The notes under the pieces are model-generated. The model saw only the letters and a program-made list of their open reading frames with translations. It was not told where the DNA came from and searched no databases. DNA of 64,000 nt. It comes from Toxoplasma gondii ME49 (Eukaryota > Apicomplexa > Conoidasida > Eucoccidiorida > Sarcocystidae). Shown one piece after another: positions 35,801 to 47,610 of the stretch. Positions within the stretch are counted from its first letter, which is position 1. The number at the start of each line of letters is the position of its first letter. Where the stretch lies: assembly GCF_000006565.2 (NCBI RefSeq), contig NC_031477.1, forward strand, positions 1,102,520-1,166,519. The letters are read 5' to 3'. A program made the translations under genes and the position numbers.

Positions 35801-38800
35801 GCTAGTTGACAGTCAGGAGAAAAGCCTCAAAAGCATAACTTGTTGATCTTACGGATCTGCAGTAGATCCACACCACCGTGGAATTCACACACTCACAAAA
35901 TCAAGCCATGTCTCCTTTGACTCCAGGAGCGGAAGGTTCTATTATCTGTTTGATGTAGCATCTCAGTCTTTGTTCATAGACAGAGGGCTGTGGAATCCCA
36001 AGACAGGCGGTCATGTGCTTAAGTTTGCGAATGCCCCGCCGTTCCATTCGACAGAGGTGCGTTCGCCCGGGGCTGCAAAGTCCCGTTGAATGTTTCCACG
36101 TGTATTTGTTCTGGTCCTGTAGCGCCATCATGGGCGTCGGATATCGAGCTTGAGTTCGAGCAGCGCGAGCGCCACAAAAAGCAAAGTAAGGAGCACTGCC
36201 ACTTTCCCTTCCAAATGCCGCGCCTGTGACACCGCAAACATAGGTAGACGGATGGCGACGACGTGACTGACCTTCGAATGGAGGGACCCTAGACAGACAA
36301 AGCGGTGCAGCTGCCTACATGAACTTGAGAAGAGATGCTGACGCTCCAGTGGAGATATTCCCGGTGCTGTCGTTGCTCCGACTCAATCGTTTACCGGGGA
36401 GTGCCAGCGGCGTATGCGGTGAAAACAGTGTTGGTCCGGCGGCTTCTTATGCTGTCCTTTCAGTCGTCACTTCGGTCCTCAACGATTGCTGCACCAGGGA
36501 TAAGTTCGCCCACCAGGGAGCGACCACTGCTGCTCGTAAGGAAAAGCCGTTTCGATTCGCCTTACGTTTCAGGACTGAATCGCTGTGCCAGGCGATAGTC
36601 CACAACAGGAAGGAGACACTCTTGCTGTAGACACGCGGACCTTCGCAGTTTTGCGTCGACAGATCCGACAGTATTGAATTTTCTGTTGTGTCAGCCGCTG
36701 ATGTCTCTGCATGCCGTCACAGACCAGTTCATCCAGGGCTTGCGGTCACAAGGCATGGCCGCAGAGTGGGCGGAAGTCTTCCAAAATCTGACGGACAACC
36801 GCCTCACGCATATCGCGTGGATGCAACAAGCAGTGAATATTGACATACGAAAAATGGGAGGTACGGACACCACGTATGGTTGACGTTAATGAGGTCACCG
36901 TAACTGCGAATGTTGCCCTGTGAACCTGCAGTGCGTCTGGGGCCGCTCTGCGAAACACTCGAGCAGCTGTCGGTGAATGGGTACGAAGAATCGCCTGTCT
37001 CGTGCCTCAACGATGATATGATCTAGGGGCGAGAAGCCGGAAGACATGGATATCTTTGCTGTTCTTGGTGTCAGGAGTATTCTTAGTTCTATTGTTTTTG
37101 TTGGTACATGTGTCATTATCGGATGTGATGCAGGATGTAGAAGCGCTATGTCCTCTCGATGGTTTACGCCGCCTTTGGAGGAGAGATCTCATTAAAAACA
37201 GCAGATTCATTGTGTGCTGATTCTGTGTTTTTTGTGACTGTAATTTACCTCAGAGAACGAACGGGGGATGGCGCAGAGCTGCCATGAACCCAAATTCTGG
37301 AGGCTCGGTGCCGCCGCATGCACGTGTGAGTACACACTCATTTCGGGAAAGAAATTCCTGCTTGGCGTCAGATTTATTTTATGCTGCAATCAGGCATGTA
37401 TGAGGGGGGCCACAGTTGCTGCAGAAAAGTTTGGAACGTGGGGAAAGCTCCACAGAACAACACTGCGACAATTTTTGCCTGCAAGCTCGTAGCCGTTGCT
37501 TGTGAGAGAGGGCGTCTAGATTAAAGTCGGTCGATGTGATTTGGCAGGCTTCGCCCAAGTTGATTCTCCTGTGGGCACCTCGAGAAACTAGAATAGAATA
37601 CCCCTTGGTTACGGTAGCTAAAGACCGCCACATGAATCACGAATCTTCGCCTTCAATATTCCCAAACAGATTCTGTGAGTTGCGAGCCGTGGAAAGTATT
37701 CTCGCTGAGTGCCATTTCATTCTACTAGGCCCTCAGTTGATATCTTTGCCTCACGGTACGTCTGATAGCAGGCTTCCGCATACTTTGCGAAGAGCACAAC
37801 TTATTTGGAAAGATGTTCAAATCGAGACACCTTGAGCTCCCTCAGCGTTCGCTATCGGCGACCTAGTGGGCATCGTGTGGGTCTCGTGTACAGCGATCTT
37901 TGCAGCAGGGTGGTTTCGGTTGACTGATCTGCAGCACTGTTTCTCAAGCGCATGCGGTCACGAGGTTTAAAACTGGCAAGGTACACTCCTGTCACCAAGG
38001 CCGATCTGGAGGACATGACTCAGACCTACGAGGAGTGGATGGACAAGGCGAGGAACGTTGCGCTTGTCGAGAGTAAGGAACGAGGATCGCAGGGCAGCGA
38101 ATCCTTTCCTTTTCGTTTGCGCTTAGGATGTTTTCTTGCACAAGAGAGTCGCGTGCATCTGAGCAGTGATCTGTGATTTTGTGTGCAGAAAAAGAAGGTC
38201 TCAGCGTCATCAAGATCGACCGATACGCGAACGCCGAAGCTAAGGTGTGGGTGCGCATTGCAGAGGCTCTCTACATTCGACCCAACTCCACGTGGGCGTC
38301 AGTTCGCCAGGGGATCATCAACAGCAGCGACGGAATCTACCTCTCCGTTCTTGGGAGGAAGAAGGCGTACCAGCTGTTCGGTGCTGTTCAAGGTAAGCTC
38401 TCTCCAGTCGGTACTCGTTATCTTCTACCGGCAGGCATGTGAGTTGAGAATACAGACCTGCACACACGGTGGCCATGGCTGGAAGTTGTACGACATCTTT
38501 TGATCTTGCCCATTCCTTGATCGCAGGCAATGGTTGATTGCCCTGTCCGATGCCCGTGCGATCCTTAGAGTGGAAGCTGTGAACGTGAACTTTCCTGTGT
38601 TGCTTCAGGTCTTCATCGAGCAGTGTCGTACGTCAAGGAACGGCACTTCAATCAGTTTGGAGCCTTTTTGGTGACAGGTAAACTGAACGGTCGACAGAGC
38701 ACATACGCACACTCACATGTCGGCGTTTGCTGATGTCTCAGCCGGATCTGTTACGACTTGATCACTCTCTTTTTGCTACAACTTCTTCGAGCGCCAGTGT

Positions 38801-41800
38801 TGCCTCGTCATCAAGGATCTCCTCTTGGCTGGCCGGTGTGTCTGCAGATGCGTTGGTGCACCGCCTCAGGGAGCAAAAGATTTTCGACAGTGGCAACAGT
38901 GCCCTTACCATCGGTAACATAAAACGAATTAGGGCATTCGCCGAGTGGAAGCGGAAAGTTCTCCTCCTGAAAGTCTCCACAGGTGAGTAATGTTTCTGTT
39001 CCGCGTCGCGCCCAGAGACTGCTTCGGCTGCGGTGTGCTACTGGCACCCTTCTCTCCCAGAAAAAGATCTCCAGCGCTACACGCAAATATGTAGCTTCCG
39101 CAAGAAATCGATAGTTTTGTAGACGAACAAGTTGGTCGGCTAGACCTGTTTTCAGTTACACTGTTTTGTTAGGTCCCTTTTAGAGTCTCCTCCCTTTTTT
39201 GCGAGGTAATTTCCGTGGATTTCGGGAGCCGTTTCCTTACCTCTGGAATGGCTTCATCAGGCAGCCTGCCGAACCGTTTTCCCTGCACGACTTTCTCAGT
39301 AATCATCTCTGTGACGGCAGGATCCATGAGCGTTTCCTGGGGAGTATGTATTACGAGTTGGACTCCTGGTTTTGGGTCCGATGGTTAGACCCTGAGAGCA
39401 CCTTTACATCCCTTAAATCATAAACAGGATCAAATCTTCCTTGAGCGACTCGAAAATCAGTAGGCATAGCGTGAAAGCTCTTTTGTTGTCCACGAATGAA
39501 GTTACATATTCGATTGTCTTCTCTCCCATGGTCTGTATTTTGTTGTTGTGTTAATTAAATAAGTTTCATCGTTCCCGATATATCATTAACATGTTTATGA
39601 TATAAATACTAACAAACCCCCCGGTTTTGGAAGGAATTGCTTTCACGACCGCATCTTATGCTAAAAAGTGCCGTTCAGGTACGACATGACGTGTGAGCTC
39701 GTCTTCGATGTTTTGCAGCTGTCTTTCTAGAGAAGGCGTCTGTTAGGAAAAGACAGATTTTACAAATTTAGATTGCCTTGTCGGTATTCTGCGCTGCTTT
39801 CCGCAGAGATGATCCGGACACCGGTTCCCGTATCTCTCGTTCAATCGATGGGTCAACACAAACACCTTGTCCGCCTCCTCAGGTGGTTTTCGAAGAGCAA
39901 AAGCATGATGAACATGATTCGAACCTCAGTGCTTTCCATCGTGCGTCTGGCCCTGACGCCAGCTCTGTTGCGGCTTGTGAATCCTTGGAAGACGGCCAAT
40001 ACTCCCGACCATTCTGATGCTTCATCAGGCGATGTGGCGCCTGCAGTGATCACCGGCCTGGTGATGGTAAGCATTTTTTTGGACAGTTACTTCGGCGTGA
40101 ACGTTCCACTCCTGCTGGTCTTGTTGCCGCCCATTATTTCCTTCGTCAAATCGTACTCGATGAAGAATCTGCTGGAGCAAATGATCGACAACCTCGAGCT
40201 GCCGGAGCTTGCAGCTAATATTCTCGAACCTTTCTTGCCTCAGCTCGAACAGTCTCTCGTCCAGTGCATCCGGGACTACGTCACAGTTGATTTCCTGGAC
40301 GGCATCATCCGCCAGTATCTGAGTAGCCGCTTCAACCTCGACGCTTTGAACCTGGCCTCAAAAATCAAAGACATCGCCGAGTTCCTCGTCACGTTCACTC
40401 GCAAACGCGCCGCGGTCATGCTCATCACGCTGAAGCGGTATTTCATCACGCCGACGCTCCAAGACTACGTGCGTACTTTGAAAGACTTTGTCGTCAGTGT
40501 CGTGACCAACGGCGCTGACGCGATCGCCCACCAGCTGCTGTACCGGCCGCGGAAGCTTCACCCGGCCATCTTTCTGTACATTGTTCGTGGCACTTCCTTG
40601 ATCGACGCCGTGGGACTGAAGGATTTCTACGAAGTCGTCCTCGCCGTGTTCCGGGACCGCGCCCTCGCCGCGATCAATCCGACGATCACAATTTCTCCAG
40701 AAGTCACAGCGGGGCTGACGCGTTTGGAGAAGATCATTGCCTTCGGCCTGTTCCCGCCAACGCATCCGCTAAATCCCTTGGGCTTTCCCTCGCTCACGGA
40801 GAAGGCCTGGCAGACGCACACGAACAAGTACAGACTGGAGGTTTTCCCGACGGCGCGCGTTGCGGTCACAGGTTTCGTCGGCGAGCTTCACTTGACCATC
40901 GTGCACGGCCAGAGAGAGCTCGCCCACAGGTTCTGGATCAAGGATGTGAAAGATATGACTCTGCGGCAGCTGAAGAAACTGCGCGGCGTCGTCAAAAATC
41001 AAGCGCTCACTTTTGAGTTCAGGCGACACAAACAACAGCGTCATGCAGGCGATATCGTCGTGCGGCACCCTGTTAAGAAGGTGAAGTGTACACTCTCGGT
41101 TCGCTTTCCGTCACTCTTCGCTGAGGCTATTCAACACGGGGGCCTCATCGAGGATTTGAACAGCACGATTCCGGGCATCATCAAGCACTTGCAAAGCATA
41201 AGCTCGGAGGGCCTTGAAGACGTCTTGACTCAGCTCGCGACGCACCTCCCAGGCATTGAAAACCCTGAGGCGCTCGTGAAGGAAGCTGGGAAAATGATCG
41301 AGCGCAAACTGTACACGCACTTGCTTCTGTACGAGTACCTCTCCGAGCCGAACTGGTTCTCGCTCGACTTTGCTCTCACGGTGACGCTTCCACGCGAGGA
41401 CGATGCCGCGGCTGCTGCCGGACCGACATCTGTCGAGGTGACTGTTTTGGTTGGAGAGCATCAGGTGGCCAAGAGCTACCTCGTATCTCTGTTTGATCAT
41501 CAAACCCATATCACTCAACTCGACAGGACCGTGAAAACTCGCTGTGGTGTGAAGGCGACATTCCTCCAGCGTCTCCAGGGCGGTCTGGGCTTCCATCGCT
41601 CCAAGGAATCCACGACAAAGTGTATCAAGATCGTCGAGTTCAGCACTGACACGTCAGGTGGGTGACGGAAACGTACGGTTTTCAGTCTTTCGCAGAAACA
41701 GGGACTTGTGAGTGGCGATCACCTCGATCGCGGGGCATTTTCGCGAGCCTTTCAGCTTGAGTCGTCAGTGAGAGCCGGTGCTGACTTTCGTACCACGCCA

Positions 41801-44800
41801 GCCAACGCTCAGGAAGAGTTTTAGAACTGCTCATCGCCCCGGAGGATTTTGCCTCTGCTTCTGGAGATTCCCCAACGTTTCTCCTTCCCGGACTGCTAAT
41901 CTCTCTTGCGGAACACTGTGGCCCTATTGACTCGTAATTCCTGCTTGTGTCTCTCTGCTCACAGGCCGCTCCTGGTTATCCCTCAGCTGGAACAGTCCCA
42001 GTGGATTCGTGAGCCAGCGCTTTTTGGTCACGCCAACGAACAACCCGGACATGACGAAAACCGTCGAGCAACCGGCCGAGGTAGGTCTGGTCTCCTCCCT
42101 TTTCAGGAGTCATTTCCTGTCGGAATGGTTGAGCATGAAACGCAAGACAATCGAAAGCGAGAGTCTGAAAGACACTGTCCTTAAGTCGTCGGGGCAGGTC
42201 CGTTCCCGATATGCTGCTGAGGACCAGAGTCGCCCTTCTCGCGCTTACAGCTGGCGTTTGCCTGCACTTTTCCCTTTCCTTCAAACCGATCGTCGTAAAC
42301 TCGCGCGCTGGGTATCTCCCCTTATATATCCTTGTGTCGCGTTGTGTTTTCTCGCGCGTTCTGCAGCGACCCTTGTCAGATGAGAAGCTGGAGGACCTCA
42401 GAACGCGCATTGCCGCTGCAAGCGCTCATGGAGGCAAGAGCTACGACCTCATCCATTGGACGGCATTCACTGTCCTTTTCAGGAACTCAGTCGTCAATGC
42501 ATATTATCGACGGCAGCGACGGGACTTCCGGCGCCAAATGTCGTCGACAAGTGACTCAGGGAAGAAGGTGTTTCGGGAGCGTGACTACCTAGACAGCGAA
42601 ATTTTTGGGAAGCCACAGGCGTCTCTCAATCCTGCCTGGATGATCAGCCTCGATGCACTGCTGCGCCAACCCAAGTATAACACGCTGGTGGACATGTTGG
42701 GGGACAAGTTGCAGCTTTTCAAGGAAGCGCTGGGACTTGCGTTGTCGAATATTCAGGCGACCAAGGCGGACACTCTGGGGTCAGATGTCGAGCTGCTCAC
42801 AGCGGAACGTCTGGCCCAGCCTTGCCCGGAAGGCATGCGGGAAACGGTGGAAATGCGTAACATTTGTGAACAGAACAATGGCGTCTGGGGTTCGCTCTGG
42901 ATTACCGACCGCAACTCCCCGCTCCTCCACTACATTGGGAAGAAGAAGATGAAGACGCCAGCGCTCTTCAAGTACTGGCCCACAGAAACGGTGGAGGCGT
43001 CAGGGAGGTATGCAGTGGGCGATCTTGACGAGATTGAACAGTACATGCACAGCCGGAACCCCCCGGTGACAGTGAAGATTGTTGCTCTGACAGTCGTCAG
43101 CCAGCAGCTGCTCTTGCAGCTCTACGACAACTTCCTCGAGGCGGAAGCCACCGGCCGCGTCAAAGACACTAAGGAAAAGTACCAGGTTCTGAAGTACGCA
43201 CACATCAGTCTCTTGCGTCTGCTGAAGACGTACACGTCTGTGTCCCGTGGTGTCCAGACCGAGTCCGTTCCTGAGGTGCTCCGGAACGCGGGTCAAGCTG
43301 TGCTCAATTCTGTAGAGCCGGCTTCCGTGATGACGGCGGAGGAAAAGTACAGCTGGTCCAGCATGCTGGAAGCCCACGCCGAACAGGTCTACAGAGACAT
43401 GGAGATTTGCTTTGGCCTTCGAGAGCTATCCTTTACGCTCAAGACGCCGGCGACCGGAGTAATGAACGGCGGCCGCCCGCGCTACATGGTTTACCTGATG
43501 ACCATGCTGCACCAGAATCCGTATGCAGAGGGAACGGGGTTTCAATCTGCGCTTCAGGACACAGCCATCCGGCGCGGCTGCTCCGCTTCGCCTGTGAATT
43601 GCCCGAGCCCGGAGGTGCTCTGGAATCATGTGTACACTTCGTTGCTCGTCATGGTTCAGCTCGCGCCTCACCCGGCCATCCTGGAGTTCCTTCTCGCTGC
43701 CCGGGACCTCGATTTTACAGGAAGAGACGACCCTACGGTGAGTGTTTTGGCGACGCGGCAGCAATACCCCCGAGAGGTACCCCCACCCTGTTTGTGAATG
43801 ACTTTTTCATGTTCCGAGGAGCGGTTGAGGGAGGAGGTTTTCGCCAGACAGACGGGAAAATGTGCTCGAATTTGTCGCCTGCAGCTTGCTTTTCATTATG
43901 AGAGATCTTGCGTCTGGGGGCTGCCTTCAGGAACCCTTGAGCTTCGTTGAAGCCATGTCGCTCATCCAGTACGGCTGGAGTATCATTGCAAAGTGGAAGA
44001 TCACCCCGGAAGTGGAGCACTACTTTTCAGGCAAGGTTGACATACAGTGGATCCGGCGGATGCTTTCGCTTTTCGACGACGACGAGACGCTTCGTGTCCT
44101 CATCGTCCTTACACCGCCGCTTCACTTGAAAACGACGGTTCTGCAAAATCCTCGAGCCATCCTTCAGAAAGCCACCTGGAACGCCCTGATTGCACTCTGG
44201 GGATTCCGAGGCGCCTTCGGCCGCTTCGCAGTAAGCCCTGTGATAAACCCGTCCTAATGGTACTCTGTACGGAAGGCTTACGTCCACCAATTCATATTAA
44301 CGATCTTGAACCTGGTAATCGTCTAGATGTAGTCAGTGGTATACACTTTTCTGGATTCATTGCAGGCGTCGTCTTGGCATTCTTCGGTGAGAATGGCTTG
44401 ATGCGTGTTGCACGCTCTGCCACAGACTGTTTTCGATGTCGCCATCTCCCATATGCTGTGAGACATGTTTGGATTGGTCCCCGGGAAGCAGGCGAGCCCG
44501 TGAACCTGCTTGTTGCTGCTTAACTGCGACGTACAATGCCGAAACTGTGGTTTTACACAACTTTGATTGCAACGCTGTGTCGCCCCCAGTCCACTGCTGG
44601 TGGCTCTGTAGCTTCGACTTTGTTTCCCTTGTAGAGTCAAGCCGCGAACCGCACGACTGGTGACATATGACTGAAGCTCCAAGAAAATCTCGAAAGACTT
44701 CTCGTCCGCCAGTGATGATTCAATGTGTCTCGACATCTCCAAGTGCAAGTGTTCTGTGGATTGTGAATTAGACGTTCTTTGTGGCTGGTCAACGAGTGGG

Positions 44801-47610
44801 CTCGTCACTTCGATGGGCAGCGGATATCGAGCGGAGTACTTTCGCCGTCTCATGTGCGCGGGGAGCCTTGACAGAGAAGGTGTCTTCGAGACGCCCATGT
44901 GTGTCTTGATATGCTCTGTCTTTTCTTCTCTCCGCAGTTGGAGGTTCGGAATGGATGGCGGAGACAAGTGGAGTCCGGGGTGCCGTATGACATGGCAACA
45001 TCAGATATGGATTCGTTGAGAATGCCATTTCCGGTTCGCGACTTCATCGAGGTCGAGCTTCGCGAACTCATGGCTGATCCAGAAAATCCGACGACGCCAG
45101 TCTTGATTCTGGAGAGTCCAGGCCTGAAGGTGATCGACAAATCGCTGCTTGAACTGATCCCCGTTGTTCGCCGGACAGGCCAGCTTCCCCTTTCCCATCC
45201 CTTGTTTCTCCAGTTGATGGGGCAGGTCCGCAGTTATCTGCACACGCTGCGCGCCACACAAGGCGCGAAGTTTGCGACCGAGAAGTTGGCGGACACAGCT
45301 GTCCGTACGCGTTTTCTGTCGATAATTCGCGAGGCGGCTCTCAAGGCTGCGTTCATGCAGCAACTGCAGCTAGATCTTACACAGCGGATCTTGTGGAGTC
45401 GGCACCAGTTCTTCCACATCAACAACATGGCGAAAATAAGCGAGGACTTCACCCTCAATGGCGTGATGCCTTCAGACTACAAAGAGCGGCTGCAGGAGCT
45501 GTTCCCCATCGTCTGTGACACCATCTCAGCTTCTTCCTACGATGCCGCCCTCAGCGTGCTGGGTGTGCACATCGCGCCGATCGTGGCATTCCGAGAAAAA
45601 GTGATCCACACACGGCAGTTGCTGCGGGATGCCGGCGCTGAAGTCCCCCCGCAACTGCAGCACCATCCCCTGGAAAAGTTCATCGCGACAGCCAAGTGTG
45701 GATCCCTGAACAATGTGCCAGGGAAGCACGGAAAGATCGAACAGGCCTGCAGAGACCTCGACGTCGCCCGCGAGAAGGTTCTGGCGGACGTTAACTTCTC
45801 TCCGTCCTTCGTTCAGCGAGTCGCGGAAGTGGAGGCGACTTTCGCGGAGCGCGTGAGCTGTGCAGGAGAGACAGAAGATGTGCAGATGCTTCAAAACTTC
45901 TTTGTCCAGCTGATGGACGACGCAACAAAGAACGCGGGCATCGTCCGGTACTGGAACACGTTCATGTCTGCGAGAGAAAAGCTTTTTGATTCCACTGCAA
46001 TCGAACCGCTTACTGAAACGGTGCTCGCGTCAGTGCTGCACAAACTCGCTCTGCACGCTCGCGCAGGCAGTTTGACAGATGAGCTCGACCGATCCGTCTA
46101 TCCTACCGTCTGCCGGTTCATGTCCTACGTAAGGCGCGCGAGGGGTGTGAAGACGGCAGTCGACTTCTGTCGACGCCTCCCAGAGGGTCGACCTATTCTG
46201 CACCGTTTCTTCCACCAAAGTAAGAGGAATCAGATCATGCGTCTCGAGCTGAACAGCTTCTCGTTTACGCGAGGCCCAAACGCGTTGTGGATGGAAGACT
46301 TCAGTGAACTGAACAACACCAGCGAAACGCTCTACCCTCCGCACAACGCTGCAGTCATCAGCTTCTTCCGCATGGTTCGCGATGCGAGCTCGACGCCGCG
46401 GACTACGCCTACAGACCCGCCGTCCGTTCGGAGGCCCTCAGCTTTGGCCAGAAATCTGGCAGAAGTCGCAGATCTCGTTCTGGACAAGCTGCGAAAGAAA
46501 CGGAACACGATGAGCAAGTGGAGCAAACGACTAATAAATTCAATCCTAAGAATCGTCGACGCAGCTATTATGCTCGCCATCAAGGCCGTCCAGCGATTCG
46601 CATCCACCTCCAAGCGACAGATCGCTCTGGCTCGTGAGGAAATCAAAGTCCAGCGTGACCTCCAGCGGCGCGTCACTGCGGCCTCTCAGCAGGACAGCGC
46701 GCGCGAGCGAGATGTCTCAGCATCGAATCAGCACTCAACTGCGTCCTTCCATGCAGAGCCCGAGCAGTCACTTCATTCTGTGGCGATGGTTCAGATGAGT
46801 GTCACGCCTGTCACCTCAATTCTCTACAAAAAAGTATCGGCTGAGCTTCTAAAGGTTCACCGCTACTCTCCTGGATGGATTGCGTCGGCGCTGGGCACTA
46901 GCACTAAAGAAACCGCGATTCTTCTGCGCACCAAAGCGACTGTCCCTGGTTCTGTGAAAGACATTGCAATGTCCACGTGCGTCAACATCTTTGACAACAT
47001 CGTGTTGCCTACGCTGACAAAACCGAACGTCCTCGCCCCCGAGACCATGATTCGGAACGGTCTCGCGCAGTTGACCCGGGCGCTTCACTACGCGGTTATG
47101 CCGAACCTTGGAGCAGTGGAGGAAAAATTTAAGAGAGCGCGCACGAAAGACGGGATGCTGCCCATTTTAGTCCTCGTTCACGGGATCGTGCTGTCGGCCG
47201 TCACTCAGCTCGAGGCCCTCATGCAAGACAACAAGTGGCAAACGGAAATGGTCCGCCTGGTGCAGGAACTCATCCGAAATCTGAGCAGCTCGTTCATCGG
47301 ACTGGTCAAGAGATTTCGTATTGCCGACGCCTTGTGCGGAATTACTGATCCTCTTCTCGACGCGATCGCAGATGCCGTCGAGAGGAATGCTGGGTCGTTC
47401 GCTCACCTGTTGACAGACATTATGCAGGTCGACACTTTCGGTTCGCTCATCAATTTTGTCCAGGCCCAGCTGTTGAAGGAACTAAGGCTTGCTGCTGACT
47501 CTGGGGAGGTGCATAGTCTTCTAGAGATCCTCTCCTCAACCGGTTTCCTAAATTTGCTAGCAGACGGAGCCAAAGGACTCTATTACGTATATCATAAAGA
47601 GAAACTGTAA
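20843..47610 (+). CDS. Giant (about 4,670 aa) multi-exon protein, unknown family
   Basis: Hand-built 34-exon model: 20843-21230, 22211-22368, 22638-22659, 23009-24202, 24998-25045, 25287-26264, 26564-26626, 27423-27743, 28231-28500, 28742-28894, 29297-29902, 29976-30143, 30308-30847, 31306-31401, 31633-32085, 32426-32746, 33127-33159, 33558-33785, 34257-34430, 34801-35064, 35451-35660, 36123-36185, 36464-36535, 36663-36860, 37935-38072, 38189-38392, 38609-38677, 38848-38982, 39206-39343, 39807-41657, 41965-42080, 42367-43737, 43931-44230, 44938-47610. Phases agree at every join and the sum is 14,016 nt. The start ATG has context ACACCATGG. A hydrophobic stretch at about residues 98-112 (ILLVLPLLLLASS) suggests secretion or anchoring, but lies unusually far from the start. 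The rest is mostly predicted helical, with a hydrophobic segment near residues 2650-2683. Weak joins: exon 10 acceptor, exon 11/12, exon 24 acceptor, exon 31 donor. No family or function recognised. Two adjacent genes is an alternative, but I find no internal stop/start that demands it. Confidence 0.8.
23009..24202 (+). other. Exon 4 of giant gene, helical segment
   Basis: A 1,194-nt exon, phase 1 on both sides, between TCTCTTTCAG and GTAAGC. It codes for a long, mostly helical stretch (for example LRRLFEKVVHTRQL and FEFLAEEIQRLPQM). The VVHTRQL segment recurs in diverged form in exon 34. Its 3' part is richer in aromatic and beta-prone residues (YGHLAVVQGNCRFAYIAV). The frame is open upstream without an ATG, so this is an internal exon, not a gene start. 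Confidence 0.8.
25287..26264 (+). other. Exon 6 of giant gene
   Basis: A 978-nt phase 1-1 exon after acceptor TTCGCTTTAG, ending at GTACGC. It codes for a charged helix (RDALRARLAAERLEASKKFA) followed by a segment rich in hydrophobic helices (TLIGTILEGLFFYGYDVLN) and a less ordered C-terminal part. No domain recognised. Confidence 0.75.
35435..35455 (+). repeat. Perfect 9-bp hairpin across the exon 21 acceptor
   Basis: GATGCCTGT (35435-35443) and ACAGGCATC (35447-35455) are exact reverse complements separated by CCC. The splice acceptor CAG|G of exon 21 of the giant gene falls inside the right arm (AG at 35449-35450). A folded transcript would bury both the acceptor and part of its pyrimidine tract. 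Structure is read directly; any effect on splicing is inference. Confidence 0.85.
39807..41657 (+). other. Exon 30 of giant gene, hydrophobic segment plus beta-rich part
   Basis: A 1,851-nt exon (617 codons), phase 1-1, after TGCTTTCCGCAG and ending at GTGGGT. It starts with basic amphipathic helices, then a strongly hydrophobic double segment (VITGLVMVSIFLDSYFGV and NVPLLLVLLPPIISFV) that could be a membrane hairpin. Further on are two regions with alternating beta-like patterns (LEVFPTARVAVTGFVGELHL and WFSLDFALTVTLP). They could be related beta-sandwich folds, but I cannot name a domain. Confidence 0.8.
42367..43737 (+). other. Exon 32 of giant gene
   Basis: A 1,371-nt exon, phase 0 on both sides, unlike the phase-1 exons before it. 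Acceptor CGCGTTCTGCAG, donor GTGAGT. The product is mainly helical with a few Cys (PCPEGM, NICEQNNG, RRGCSASPVNCPSP), compatible with a disulfide-bearing secreted protein. The exon 31/32 junction is uncertain: the frame also reads through the GTAGGT donor at 42081 to a GGGCAG|GTCCGT site near 42195. Confidence 0.75.
44938..47610 (+). other. Exon 34, last and largest coding exon of giant gene
   Basis: 2,673 nt after TTCTCTCCGCAG to a TAA stop at 47608-47610; 890 residues, largely helical and without a C-terminal membrane anchor. It contains FREKVIHTRQLLRD, a diverged echo of exon 4, and a Lys/Arg-rich segment near 46480-46700 (LRKKRNTMSKWSKR). An ATG near its start in this frame is upstream of the acceptor and is not used in this model. 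Confidence 0.85.
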
